A stretch of 64,000 nucleotides of DNA, taken from Climacteris rufus. Taxonomy: Eukaryota > Chordata > Aves > Passeriformes > Climacteridae. Where the stretch lies: the NCBI GenBank assembly GCA_013398175.1, contig VZRZ01002338.1, positions 1,384,163-1,448,162 of the forward strand, read 5' to 3'. The stretch's first letter is position 1. Each line of letters opens with the position of its first letter. The notes below the pieces were generated by a model. The model was not told the origin of the DNA and did no database searches. It was given only the letters and a program-made list of their open reading frames with translations. A program made the translations under genes and the position numbers. Of the stretch, positions 1 to 11,420 are shown one piece after another.

Positions 1-2880
1 GTCCTCTTATGCTTCCTTCCTCTCTGAATTTAACTTCTATGCACTCTGATTATTTGAGCAATAAAACTTTCTTTGTATGGGTCAGGGTTTTTTTTTAGCG
101 TAAAAAGAAGTTCCTTGTAGCTTATCCCAACAAGAAGTTTTTGCATGCAAGGAATAGTTACTATCTTTTGAAAAACCAACAAAGAAATGAGAAATACCCC
201 CCAGTTAAGAGTGTAATCCCTCAATCAGACTGTCTGTTCCACGGTTGAGGGCTAGATATATTGGGAACTAAATTTACCACAACTTTGAAAGGCATTCAGA
301 ATGCAAAATATATTTTACTCTTTTGTTCTTAAAAGAGTTAATCCAGATTAAATCTAGATTAAATGCAAAAGATTGAAGCAAATCTCTGACTGGATTTATG
401 CTTTCGATCCATAGCTTGAAGCTGACCTGTGTGAAGTCCTTAGAGATGATAGTGAGAGTCCCAAAACCTTGAAGATGTCATTGTGCAGGATCATGACCCT
501 GAGACTGAGATTCTGGAAGAAACTGTTTGAAATGCACCAGAAAGCTTTTCTTCTGTCCCTAAATTGTGTTGTGGGTCCAAATTGGCTCCTAAATTAGGTA
601 GGCACATCTGTTGACTTAAGACATGCAATCTGCATCTGGAAGAGACTAAAAAATTATATTTCTAAATTTGACAAATATTTATGTTTTGTTCTCTCTGCCA
701 TGAGTTAGGGCACACTATCGTTCTTTGTTTCTAGTAAGTAACTGAAGTATTATTAAGATTTTCTTTCCATTTCTGAGAACTCCCCTGGGTCTATAGTTTT
801 CTTTGCAGAAACAGTTGCCATTAAATATGCTGTATGTCAATGCAGCAGTGAGGTGGTTAATTTTGACTGAATATTATGCTATATAACCACTTGGCATTTA
901 ACTTGAAAAATGACTTTCTGCTTCACCTGTCAGCAGCCCAGTTCTCATCAAATAAGTGAGTGAGAAAAATTTTTAAATTTCAATTTCCTGATGCTATTAG
1001 ACACTACTTCTTCCATACTTAAACAGTTTAGCAGTGCATGTACATGTTTTGGTATTCATGCCATGCATCACACTACATGCTATTACAATAGCTTTTTTGT
1101 TTAAAGGGTAAAGAGATGCATGGATCTTTATCTTGGGGTTAGGAAAATGTATTGCAGGAACATGGCCAATCAGGTTTCTGAATAACTTTGTAACATAGTA
1201 CCATAACCCTGATGCAGTGTGAGGAATTTAAAATACTAGGTGCCTATGAGTCCACAGAAAGAAAGCCTTCTAGATGGAGACACCAGCACAGCAATCCTGC
1301 ACTGCACTTCCCCAGAAAACCACTGCTTCATGCAGGATTTGTCTATTTTATTCTTTCAGCTGCCAGATACATGATTCTGATAAATTATGCAAAATAATTT
1401 TTTTTGTAATTTCAGTATATTTTAGAGATTCAAACCATTTGAATTTTACATTAATGGTAAGTTTTCTTTGTTTCCATTCAAATACAAGGCCAGTTTTCAC
1501 TGATGGCTGATATATCCCCAAACAGTACTGCACTGAGAGAGGCAAGGCACAAATGAGATTTCCTCTTTTCATTTCCTATGCTACTTCACACAGTTTTCAC
1601 TTTACCACTACCAAGTCTGGAGACATTTTACTCAGGTGGAAAAATGCATCATCTCTGCTGTACTTCACTTTAATTTTTTGTGCATTAGATTTTAAAAAAT
1701 GTATAAATCCATAGTTACAAAGTAATGAACATCAAACATAATTTGAAATAATAAATATGAGCTTGTATCACTAAAGTAATTATTATTTGTTTATTCATTT
1801 GGTTATTCTTGGCAATTGAGTCCGTCCATTTGGTTACAGAACAGTATGGACAGTTTTGTTCAGCAGCATTTGTGTTCTTAAAAATAGATATACAGCAGGC
1901 AGGTGGTACTTAGGGATCCAGGGGTGAAAATTACACACTGGTGTTTTAAGTCGTGCTTACAGCAAAAAAAATAAAAAAAAAAAAAGGCAATGTGGGTGTA
2001 AATTCTATACTTTTGAGGAAGTAGCAAGTTATGGATTGAATTAATCTGTCTAGTATTTTCATTTTATTGTAGTGTAACTTTGCTAAAATAAAGAAAGTTT
2101 CATCAGCTTGAACATAAAGCCCAGCCATGAGTGAGGCCCAGTATTAAAAGAACTGCAGAAGTGCCAGGTGTTTCTTAAGTACCTCTATTCCTGGTAACAC
2201 TCTTCAGGGGCTTTAGTCTTTCCAAAAATGTGTATTTTCTCAGCTTGAAGCTGATCTCCTGAAGCTGTGGAGGAGAGTACATGCCTCTGCTTGGAGCACC
2301 ACGGGGATCCTCTGCCTTGGTGGATGCTTGTAGGCACAAAACCACATCTGGGAGGAAGCACAGTCTCCTGAACTTCTGATATAAATTTGTAAGAAGGTAA
2401 GGTTGTGTGAGAATATTAAATATACCTTGTACCATGTGGAAGTAAGTATGCTGGTTTAGTGACAGTGACAATAGGAACACCATGCCCTTAGGGTTGATTA
2501 GTTACGCTCTCAAATTTACACGAATTATTATTTAATGAAATAGCAGTAGACACTTCTAACCTGTGAGTAAATTAGTATACTGCTTGCAACTTGGTATTGA
2601 ATTTATCCATTGCCCTGGATTTACTCTGTGGTCATTGAGCAGGCTTTGCCCTTCTTCTCCATCCCTGGCAGCATGGAGGTGAAGTACAAGCTGTCCCCTT
2701 TGGTGGCCTGATTTTTCCTTACACAATTGTCTGCTCTTTCCTAGGCTGAGAAATGTGGAAACTCATCAGTAGGAGTGGCATTCTCTGTGTAAAGAAGAGC
2801 ATGTTTTACTATGCTGGTAGAAATGAGATTTTTTTTCCCCTTCTTCTACATATAAATATACACACATTTAGGATTATGTT
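1..2880. other. Non-coding stretch without recognisable gene
   Basis: AT-rich sequence with only short frames of 60-100 codons that show no domain, repeat or family resemblance. There is a short A-rich run near 1965-1985 and a pyrimidine run at about 2830-2845. No transposable element was recognised by eye. It reads as intron or intergenic DNA. Confidence 0.6.
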
Positions 2881-2895
2881 TTACAGGGTCTGCAC

Positions 2896-3114
2896 ATGAG
2901 CATAGTGGGGACTTTGCAGGACTCCACACCCTATGGACAGTTACTTCTGCTGCGTGTGATAGAATATCGTATCCCTGTGGTGGATGGTGCTCCTAAATCC
3001 TCAAGGGACGAGTACAAGCTCTACAACCTGCCACTTCAGAAGATCATCTGCATTAAATCAGTCAATGGGTTGAAAATTGCATCTTCCAGTGTTAGCTGGA
3101 TGCCCCAAGGTTGA
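2896..3114 (+). CDS. Coding-looking frame of 72 codons, possible exon or retrocopy fragment, unidentified
   Basis: The frame opens just after a run ending in TTTTACAG at about 2879-2886, which could be a splice acceptor, although its pyrimidine tract is interrupted. The codons look like those of a real gene: runs of GAC, GAG, TAC, AAG, CTC, CTG, ATC and few rare codons. The peptide has a hydrophobic LLLLRVIEYRIPVVDG stretch (about residues 17-32), then a charged SSRDEYKLYNLPLQK stretch. It ends at a TGA, so it could be a terminal exon. No strong GT donor follows; the options near 3068 and 3109 (GTTGA) are weak. I do not recognise the protein. It may equally be a fragment of a processed pseudogene, a lncRNA exon or chance. 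No neighbouring exon on the same strand could be joined to it. Confidence 0.22.
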   Translation: MSIVGTLQDSTPYGQLLLLRVIEYRIPVVDGAPKSSRDEYKLYNLPLQKIICIKSVNGLKIASSSVSWMPQG

Positions 3115-5993
3115 CAGAAGTAATGGGATTGTGAAACCATGGATGGTGGCTTGTGGAGTCCCTGTCCAGCCCAGGTGAGGGTCTGTGACAGCTGACACTT
3201 GCTCCCAAGAGCTTATAGGAGTCCATTTGGCGGTGATCACAGGGACAGCAAAAGTAACAAGAAAAGACGTATTGGTTGTCTTCAAATCAATCCCAGGGTC
3301 AGGGTAAAATAGGACTGGTACAGGCAGAACAGCGAGAGATAAAAGTTAAAGCAGCAAGGTGCAAAAGTCACTGAGCTATTCCAGGTGGAATCTCTGGCCA
3401 CGGAGAAGTGTCAGTGTGGTGTTGCACCCATGCCAAGCAGCTCTTCTGGGAGGTGGCTTCATTAGCAATGGCAGTGCACTGCTCAAGGCACGGCACACGG
3501 ACACTTCCCTTCCTTCCCAGGGACTATGGAGCTCACCAAAATAGCGTTCCATGTGCCAACGTGTCCTGCAGAGGCCTGTGGAGGGATGATAATGGCTGTA
3601 AGACTTGTCAAAGTCTAATTAGTTACTCACAGAAGAGAGATTTCAATTTTTTTGGCCGAATCCTTTTTGTTTGGAAAGATCCCAAACCCCTGCTTCCTGG
3701 GAGCTTGCCTTAGCTGTTAAATCCGCAAAGGGCTGCTCCATGGGATGACAGATTTTGTTTTTAATTTTTTTCAATAATATTCTGCTTTACAATGGGATTT
3801 TTTTTTCAAGGTTAAATAAATGATAATTAGAGTTGAGGATGTTCTGACCCAATGGGTTGTATGGGATGTTTCCTCACTGCCCTCCCTTCTGGCAGCACCA
3901 AGGGGACTGAGTTCATATATCACTGCAGAAAGCTTATGAGTCCCCTTGAAGCATTATGAAAATGCTGTGCACAGCTATTTTGTTTCTGAAAGACAAATTC
4001 TGTGCAAAAGGTGAGACTCAACAGGTGAGCAGACATGGTTTTGTTGTTGACAGTGCAGGTCTGTGCCTTAGTTCCTGTTCACTTGGTGGGAGCACCAGGT
4101 GAGTGTCAGCCAGCGCTGTCTCCTTCTGCCTTTCAGCTAGAGATAAAGAAACTCAGACAGAGGAGTGCACAAATATTCTTATGTGCAAAATCCCAGGCAC
4201 TCCGGGCTGGTGTTCACATTCATTAGTGCCACATGTTCAGATTCCTCAAAACCACAATACTGTCACTTTCCACCCCAGCTCTGCTGATGGCTGAAGTCTC
4301 ATTCACCCAGTGAATGAGACCCACCTTGGGATGAAGACCCCCAGACCTGCTGTGTGTGGGGTTGCCTCCTCTGGGAACCTGAGACAAGCCTGCCCTGCAG
4401 GGTCCAGGGTCTAAATCTATGTGGTCTGGCTTCACAAAATTTCAGCTGGAACGAAAATGGTTACAAGTGCTCTGATTCCCTCTCAGTGCAATAAAATAGG
4501 GAGAAAGACCATATCTCCTAATTCTGTTGTCATCCACTAACATCTCATCCTTCACAAATTTCTTTAATCATTGGAGGGTATTTGCAAATATTTAAATATG
4601 CTTTCTCTTCCTTCAGGAATTTTTATATTGGGTTTTATAGAAGGTTTATAATAGAGCAAATAACAGTTTGGATGAAATTCTGGGAATTCTTCTGCAGTGT
4701 GCTTCTGCATGATAATCATTATGAGATTGCTTCCCCACTGCTTGTTTAATGCAGCTGTCCAAGTTTTGTATTTACTGGGAATCCAATTTGTTTTAAGAAA
4801 TTAACAAAACAAATACTTAAGCACTGTGCTGAACCTATCGTAAAGTTTTTATTCATTTTGGTGAAAGGAAAAAAGCATTATAGTGCTTATGGAACAGCAT
4901 TTGAAGCCACATTTATGAAATTGAATCCCTACCAAAATAATTTGCTCATGTTAATACAGATGTCTTATGGCATTGAAACAATTATTCTATTGGTTTTGTC
5001 TCCAAATTGTGTTGAACTGTGCTGTGGCAGTGGGCAAATAGCTCAGAAAGGCAGGCTGACTGCTTAGCTAAAGCAACAATACCCTGATCTGCAGAGATGC
5101 TGATGGGACTTCCTCAGATCCAGTAGCAATATTTATGCTCCTCAGAGGAAGAAGTGCCCTGGCACTCGGAGACAGGGCTGCCAATTCCTCCTGTGCCTTC
5201 TGTAGCCCAGCACATGAGATGATTTCTGTGCTCTTCTGGGCAGGCATTGTTACTCCCTGCTATCTTGTCCACTGTGGCATCACTCCTCTGAATGTCCTTT
5301 GCTTAAAAACACCGGAGAAAAACCAAGTCTTTCTGGTGACAGGAGCACTGTGCATCTCGTACTGGGCTTTCCAGCTCATTTCTCTCAGTGCTTCCTCCAG
5401 GTCAGTGGTGACTGTAACTCTGCAGCAGGTCCTGGTGACTTGCTGTGCTGGAAGTCATTGCAATGCCCCCATTCAGCCCCAGAACCTGCAGCACCAGTGT
5501 CTGGCTCTGCTCTCTACCTTCCTTCTCTCAAAGTTGTGCAGATTTGGGTCTTTTTTTTTGCTCATGTGCATTTGTAGGATCAGTTTCCCTCTGGAATAGT
5601 CTGTCTTTTGCTACCGAATTCTGAGCTCTCTCTGCAGGATAACCAGAGTGGTGAGCCATCCTTGTTTTTCCCAGATTTCTACTGACATTTTTAAAAACAC
5701 CACATGTAATTGTGCTCCTAGTAGCATGGGTAAAAGGCATCTGAGAAGCTCGCTGATTGTTGTTATTGTTTCTTTTTTTAAGGAGAAAATACTTGCCAAT
5801 TGCAAAAATTCAGAGTTGAAAGACAATACTTCATACCAACTCTCACCAAGTTTTGTTTAGAGTAGAAAGAAGGTCCTGGATCTCACAGACCTCCAAGCTG
5901 TTGGATGAGCTTGATGCCAAGTTCATACCCAGAAGGTTATGTTTGTGTGTGCTTTGGAACCCATGTTTTTTATTTCACTTTTAAAAGTCTTAA

Positions 5994-6045
5994 GCAAGCA
6001 AACAAACCCCAACCCACCCAAACAAAAACCAAACAAACAAAACAC
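5994..6045. repeat. A/C-rich simple repeat (CAAA-like)
   Basis: The stretch consists almost only of A and C, with many CAAA and CAAAC units. It is a degenerate simple repeat. Confidence 0.7.
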
Positions 6046-7225
6046 TAAAGCTCTAAATCTCATCTAACATGTTCGTAAACCTTGCATCCTTCCTCCCTTA
6101 TGGGTATCCCTGTGCTTGTTCAGGCAGCCCCAGCAGTACCCATACTTTGGGCTCCATTTTTACAAGGGTAAACAATGAGCTGTGAGGCAGCAATGAGCAA
6201 CAGGCCATTCAGAAGAGGCCTTTAGCCCTACCCAAATTTCTCTGAGACAGTAGCCAGTCCGTGGCTGCAGAATATGAACTCTGTGCCAGGGACATGCGCA
6301 GGGCTTGTCCATGGAGCCCTTATCACAACCCACAGTCGGTGCAGGCAGAGTGGGGGATTACGGGGAGAGGCTGTGGAAGCACAAAGTGTTGGGCACTTCT
6401 TGTTTACATCCTTGATGGCAACAGGTGACACTTTCTTACAGGAGGTGATAGGGCCAAATGACAGATGTGCAACTGTTGATTGGGCTTTGCCTTTTGGGGT
6501 GGAGGGGAGTTTGGAGGGCTTTTTTTCTTCTCACTACACAGGGCAGGGGAGCATGTCCTCAGCTCAACCAGCCCCTGGGCCTTCCCCAGAAATGTAGCAG
6601 GGTTGCACTTCTGGCAGGATTAATTTTGTTTGTTTATTTTTTTTCTTTTTCCCCTTTGGTGATGCAAACTGCATTAGGCTTTCCAGCTGCTCATTGTTTC
6701 ACAGCTAGAAGAGCTTCACTGGGCAGTGAAAGGGCAAATAAAGATGTTCTGGCAAGGAGATGTCTCACTGGTTTCTGAAAATGGGGCTTTAAAACCTTTC
6801 TTAATCTGGTGGCTGAGTGTCTGAATCAGAATAGGCAAATTTCTGATAAGTTTGCTGCCTTTCTATTAACGACCAAGTGAGAGCGAAACAACACACTGCT
6901 TTAAACGCTCTGTGTCCCCAGTGCAACTTGCCTTGCTCCAAACTGATTTCAGTCATGCAGGCTCTATCTCTGACATTGCTGGGTCTACAAATACCTGTGA
7001 CTTCAGGATCAATCTATCTGTATGTTAGTTTATCCTAAATTCTTTGCACAGCTCTGCCAGTGTTGTCAGTTTGCTCCCTCTCCTTGGAGGGACGAGCAAT
7101 ACAAAAGTTTCCTCCCTGTGATGCTGACAGGGATGTGATTCCCCCCCCTCCACAGGACTGCTTAGTAACTCTCTTGCTATGTTGTGTGTGGGATGCTAAC
7201 AGCAGGAAGCATTATTTTAGAAGAG

Positions 7226-7328
7226 TTAAATTAGCAGATTTTATTTACCACACCAATATTCTCAGGAGGCATCTCACTTCTGTCTAAAAGGGTTTTAAAT
7301 TATCAGCTTTTATTTATCACAATGGTAT
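7226..7328. repeat. Possible diverged local duplication, 69-bp period
   Basis: A segment of about 34 bp starting TTAAATTA at 7226 recurs at 7295, with about 27 of 34 positions matching by eye. The matching part includes CAG, TTTTATTTA and CACA in the same order. The sequence between is not obviously duplicated, so chance resemblance of AT-rich DNA is a real alternative. Confidence 0.3.
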
Positions 7329-8699
7329 GTTCCTGATTTATCACACTTTCCTGTGTCTTATTTACTCAGACCAATATGGCATAAAAATAGCTGTGTAATG
7401 TAGAGAACTCAGAAACACTCGTGAATTTTCTGAAAGCAGGGAGGAATTGCAAACAGTTGAAAATATCGAAGAAATGTTAACTGATACAACTTTTGAGTTT
7501 GCTTTTGACTGTATATGCTATTGAAAACAATCAGGACAAGAGGACCTAATTTAACAGCTTTGCCAGTGCTTATGAAAGCAGGGTTTGAATTAAAGTCTGA
7601 AATTTAAGGATACTGCAGCTGTCTTTAAGACTCTGAGTTAAAGCTGTACCAGTTGCAAGACAAACTGATGGGAGCTTTTGGGCTTTGTGTCATTCAGGAG
7701 ACTGATGTCTAGTTTCAGATGTCATTTCAGTTAAATCCCTGCGTAAAAAAAACATTCAAGAGTATCTCATTTTACTTTTTTCATCTCTGTAGCTGCTTCA
7801 CTTTTTTTCTACTTACAGAAACATCAAAAGGAATTCAGGCTCACTTGGTCATAATCTGGACATCAGATTTTTATAGGAACAAAGAAAGATGTGGAGTGCC
7901 CTTCACACATGCTCCTATTAAAAATGTATTAGGGAAGTTTCCACATCTTTCAATTATTAGGCAGATTTTAAGGCTCTCGTAAGTAGTACAGTAGTAACAA
8001 ATGCCAGCTGATATTTTACAGAAATATTCCAAATAAGAATACCATTTGATTGCAAGGGGGAGCAGAACCTCCAGGAACATATCTTCATTTTTGGTAGTTT
8101 AGTCCACAGTAACAAAAACCACATTGTACCAATCAGATATTTAATGAGCCTCTAACTCCATTTCTACCTTATCCCAAAGGTATAGCAAATAGTGCTGCTT
8201 TTTTAAAATATCAAGAAAACATCATTTGCTCTAAAATGTCCCTAAAAGCAGGTCTAAATTGCCAATAAAGGCTAGGTAATTGTATCAGCATGGATCAGAA
8301 AGCATTTCTCAGAACTGATGAAATAGTTTGCAGTATTGCAGAACCTGAATGATGCTCTCTGTACATTACACTGGAAATATCAAAGACTGGTCTCAGTTTA
8401 ATTTGCTCACTACTGTGTATTTTGGATTCTCAGGAAATATTTCTCGCTAATGTCATTCTGTTTTTCTTTAAATGTAATTTGTTTGGGGAAAGTCAGACAA
8501 TTTCTGCAGTCTAGGGTTCACTTGGTAGAACTTTTTGTTTGTTTTTCGATTATAAAATACTATTTTTCCAAGAAAATTGCGTGTTTGAAAATTCTCAAAA
8601 CCTGTATTCCCTATTGTGTTGAAGATTTTAAACATTTCAAATTTGAAAAATAATAATTTGCAAGATTGTTTCCCATCTTATCAGCTCTTTCTCAATAGT

Positions 8700-9620
8700 T
8701 ATACAATCATTTGACAACCAAACACACATACAGTATAAATATTTAAGAAAAAGTAAATTCCATTAAGCTGCAGCGTGATAGATGCAGTAGTAGGTACTTA
8801 TCTTTGAAATATTAAACTCTAGACATTTATATCTGTACAAAAAAGAGTTTCCTGCCATTTGATGAGAATTATGTGCCTGGCACTAATAAAATATTAAACT
8901 CCAATTTAAAAGATAAGTATCTTACCCACTTTTTTCATAATAAAACATTTTACAGTGCATATGAGAGCTAATATGCATCAGAATTTCCATACAATACTGT
9001 ATTTACAAACTTTTATGAAAGTTTTGTGTCTGCATTTATTAGTTGCTGTCTCTATTTAAGCACTTATTATTTCATATAATGACATTGTGTGCTTCAATAA
9101 TGCATGATAGAAGGTATACAAACAGGCTTTATTTTTTGTCATGGAGTTTTCTTTTGTTACAGGCGACTGCTGCTAGTTAATTAAATGTAGATAGCCCCTG
9201 AAAATTGCATTATCCTTTTCTGTCCCTATTATATAAATTAATGTCAAATTGATGCAATGTTTCATGTTTAAAATAATAGATACATGTGTTAAAAATTATA
9301 GCCTGCAGTTCTCTTGTTTGACAATGCATTATTTTCAGCTGGAAATGTCAGTTTCTAACCTTCTGTCCAGAATATTTTTCAAAGGGCAGTAACCATTAAG
9401 TGTTAGTTTTCAAATAAAGTTTCTTTTGAAACTTGAACAATAGTATTTGTAGAGGAAAAGTCATAATATAGAGACTTTCTATTTTGAAAATAATCCCATA
9501 AAATTAAATGTTCAACAGATGGTTATCAACAAAAGGAGAAGTTCCTTTGAATGAAGAAGTCACCTTGTCCCACAGATGAATTCCAGTGTCATCTGCTCCA
9601 TTTTCAGCAAGTGGCTCATC
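8700..9620. promoter_or_regulatory. AT-rich block resembling a conserved non-coding element
   Basis: About 0.9 kb of evenly textured AT-rich DNA without long homopolymers, simple repeats or retroposon signatures. It contains many homeodomain-type cores, including a TTAATTAA palindrome at 9177-9184 and ATGCAT/TGCAT words near 8971 and 9101. This texture is typical of deeply conserved vertebrate enhancers in gene deserts, but AT-rich neutral DNA can look the same. No alignment was available, so conservation is an inference. Confidence 0.3.
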
Positions 9621-9673
9621 TGCCTTTTCTTTCCTGACTGTTTATATAAAAGGATGAGAATTAAATTCAGTTG

Positions 9674-9690
9674 TTTTTTTTTTTTTTTTT
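9674..9690. repeat. T17 homopolymer
   Basis: An uninterrupted run of 17 T. There is no retroposon body next to it, so it is treated as a simple tract. Confidence 0.9.
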
Positions 9691-10839
9691 AAATCTCAGG
9701 TATCATCTCATGAAGTCACCTGAAAGCTGCAAAAGCATTAATATGTTTGTCATTGTCCTATCGAACTTCACAATCTCCCAGCTTTGCTTCACTACCTTAA
9801 CTGAGTGATATCATATTGATTTCATTAAAAGGAGCTGTACAGTTAGGGTGTTTTTTCCTGTTCTCATAATTATCCTTTTTTACAATTTGCAAAAATATTT
9901 CATTAAAGCCTTTGTGCTACAGCTTTTTGTATTGTGATCAATGTCAGTAGACAACTCTGCCTTTTTTTAATTACTGAACTGGGTGATTAGAGTTAATAAG
10001 CTATGAGATGTAAATACTGCCATTTCAAATAAACAAGAAAGCACTTAGAAACCAAAACAAAGCCTTTCACTGAACTCAGGCGCAACATCCTCCAAGAGAT
10101 ATGCAGTACAAGTGATTCAGTATATTACTTGCTGTAAAGAAGGATGCACCTTGTTACTTTAAACAGCAAGATCCAGCAGCAGGTTTTCAGGGTTTGAGAT
10201 ATTATTTTAAAAGGTGCAGCTTAAAAACTACCATATTTTCAGATCACAAAGGTCCTTTATTTATATTTTCTACTTTCCAGCCGAAGAGACAGTTGTGCTC
10301 TCATAAAAATGCTTTATAAACAACAGCTTTGGTTTTCACTTTTCTTCTGTAAAGGACACCCTCCCTGTTCCCAAAGGCAGCAGGTTTCCACAGAGCCATT
10401 AACTGATGCTGTTACAAAGCACAAAATCTTTCTATGTGTAGGCAGTCTATAACATTGAATATATGCAATATATAAACTTAGGATTTGGGTTTTAAATTAA
10501 GAAATACTGGTTTTTAGAACAGCAGGTACATGTTTTTATAACAAGGAAATTTCCCTCCACCTTATGGATCCTTGTATTTCTTCCTGTAAATTCTGCAAAT
10601 ATGGATGGCAAGGTCCCTATGTGTATGTATTTGTGCATCACTAATAACTTTCCTGGCTTGTTTTTAAATAAGTTATATATATTATTTTGAGTAAGAGTTA
10701 GTTACTTGTAAGATGGATGCATTGTTTTAGTTTCTGATGAACTTTTCATTAATGTCCTTAATGCCTGTTTTTACTCTTTACAGAAGGTATCTGTTAACAT
10801 TGCAGTGTTTTGTAAACTCTTTATTAATAAAAACACCTG

Positions 10840-10990
10840 TTATGGTCACAAAGCAGGGGAAATGGTGCCTAATTGCAGCCAGGGTAAACTGCACGTAATA
10901 TCTGCTGTCAACAAAGCAATTTGCCAGACGATATCTTTAAATCCTTTCCTTAAACTGTTTCTAGCATAAATTATTGTAAATGCTTGCATT
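10840..10990. promoter_or_regulatory. Possible conserved non-coding element
   Basis: A compact segment of mixed composition with CpG-containing words (CACGTAAT, GACGATAT) inside CpG-poor DNA. It has no simple-sequence or transposon character. The call is by texture only. Confidence 0.2.
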
Positions 10991-11149
10991 CAAGAGTCCA
11001 TTCCAAAGAGCTGCCTTAAAAAAAAATAATAAAAAATATGAAAAGCCCACCAACAATTAGCTAAGTCCATGTTAGCAGGGTGAGGATTTATTTAGGTTTT
11101 TCATGGAGGTCTCTGTGCTCACTTGTACGAGTCTGAGGCAGCACAATAT

Positions 11150-11420
11150 CCTGAGAGCAGCGAGTGCTGATTCCATTAGCGCGGCTGCCCAGTGCTCTAC
11201 AAGGTTACGTGGCTGCTGCCCCAGGCACTCCTGGCGCCCGCAGAGCACTGGGACAAGGAGCTTCTCCTTCCCTACTGCCCCAGAATGAGGTGCTGAGGCC
11301 CCCAGGAGCTGGGGCCAGCCCTGGAGCTGTGCGTGGCTCTGGCTGTGCTGCCCCACCGGGCACCCCGGCTTGCGAGGGTCCCTCCATGGGCTGCAGCTTC
11401 AGACCTCAAGGGCTGCAGCT
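11150..11420. other. Local GC-rich patch
   Basis: A short GC-rich interval in AT-rich surroundings, with several CpGs (GCGCGG, GGCGCCCGC, CACCGGGC). It is too short to call a CpG island, and there is no adjacent gene start. It could be an old transposable-element remnant, a lncRNA promoter or an ordinary composition fluctuation. Confidence 0.35.

Larger units (their letters stand above)
3115..8650. other. Non-coding stretch, no gene recognised
   Basis: Moderately AT-rich DNA. The longest open frame (154 codons from 5135) is cysteine- and leucine-rich and has no recognisable motif. An A/C-rich simple stretch of CAAA-like units lies at 5994-6045. A short C-run is at 7141-7148. Two similar segments of about 34 bp lie 69 bp apart at 7226 and 7295. 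Nothing else stands out. Confidence 0.55.

Noticed and set aside
5135..5599. 154-codon frame on the plus strand
   Set aside because: Cysteine-, serine- and leucine-rich with no motif, overlapped by other frames. It looks like a chance opening in a stop-poor stretch.
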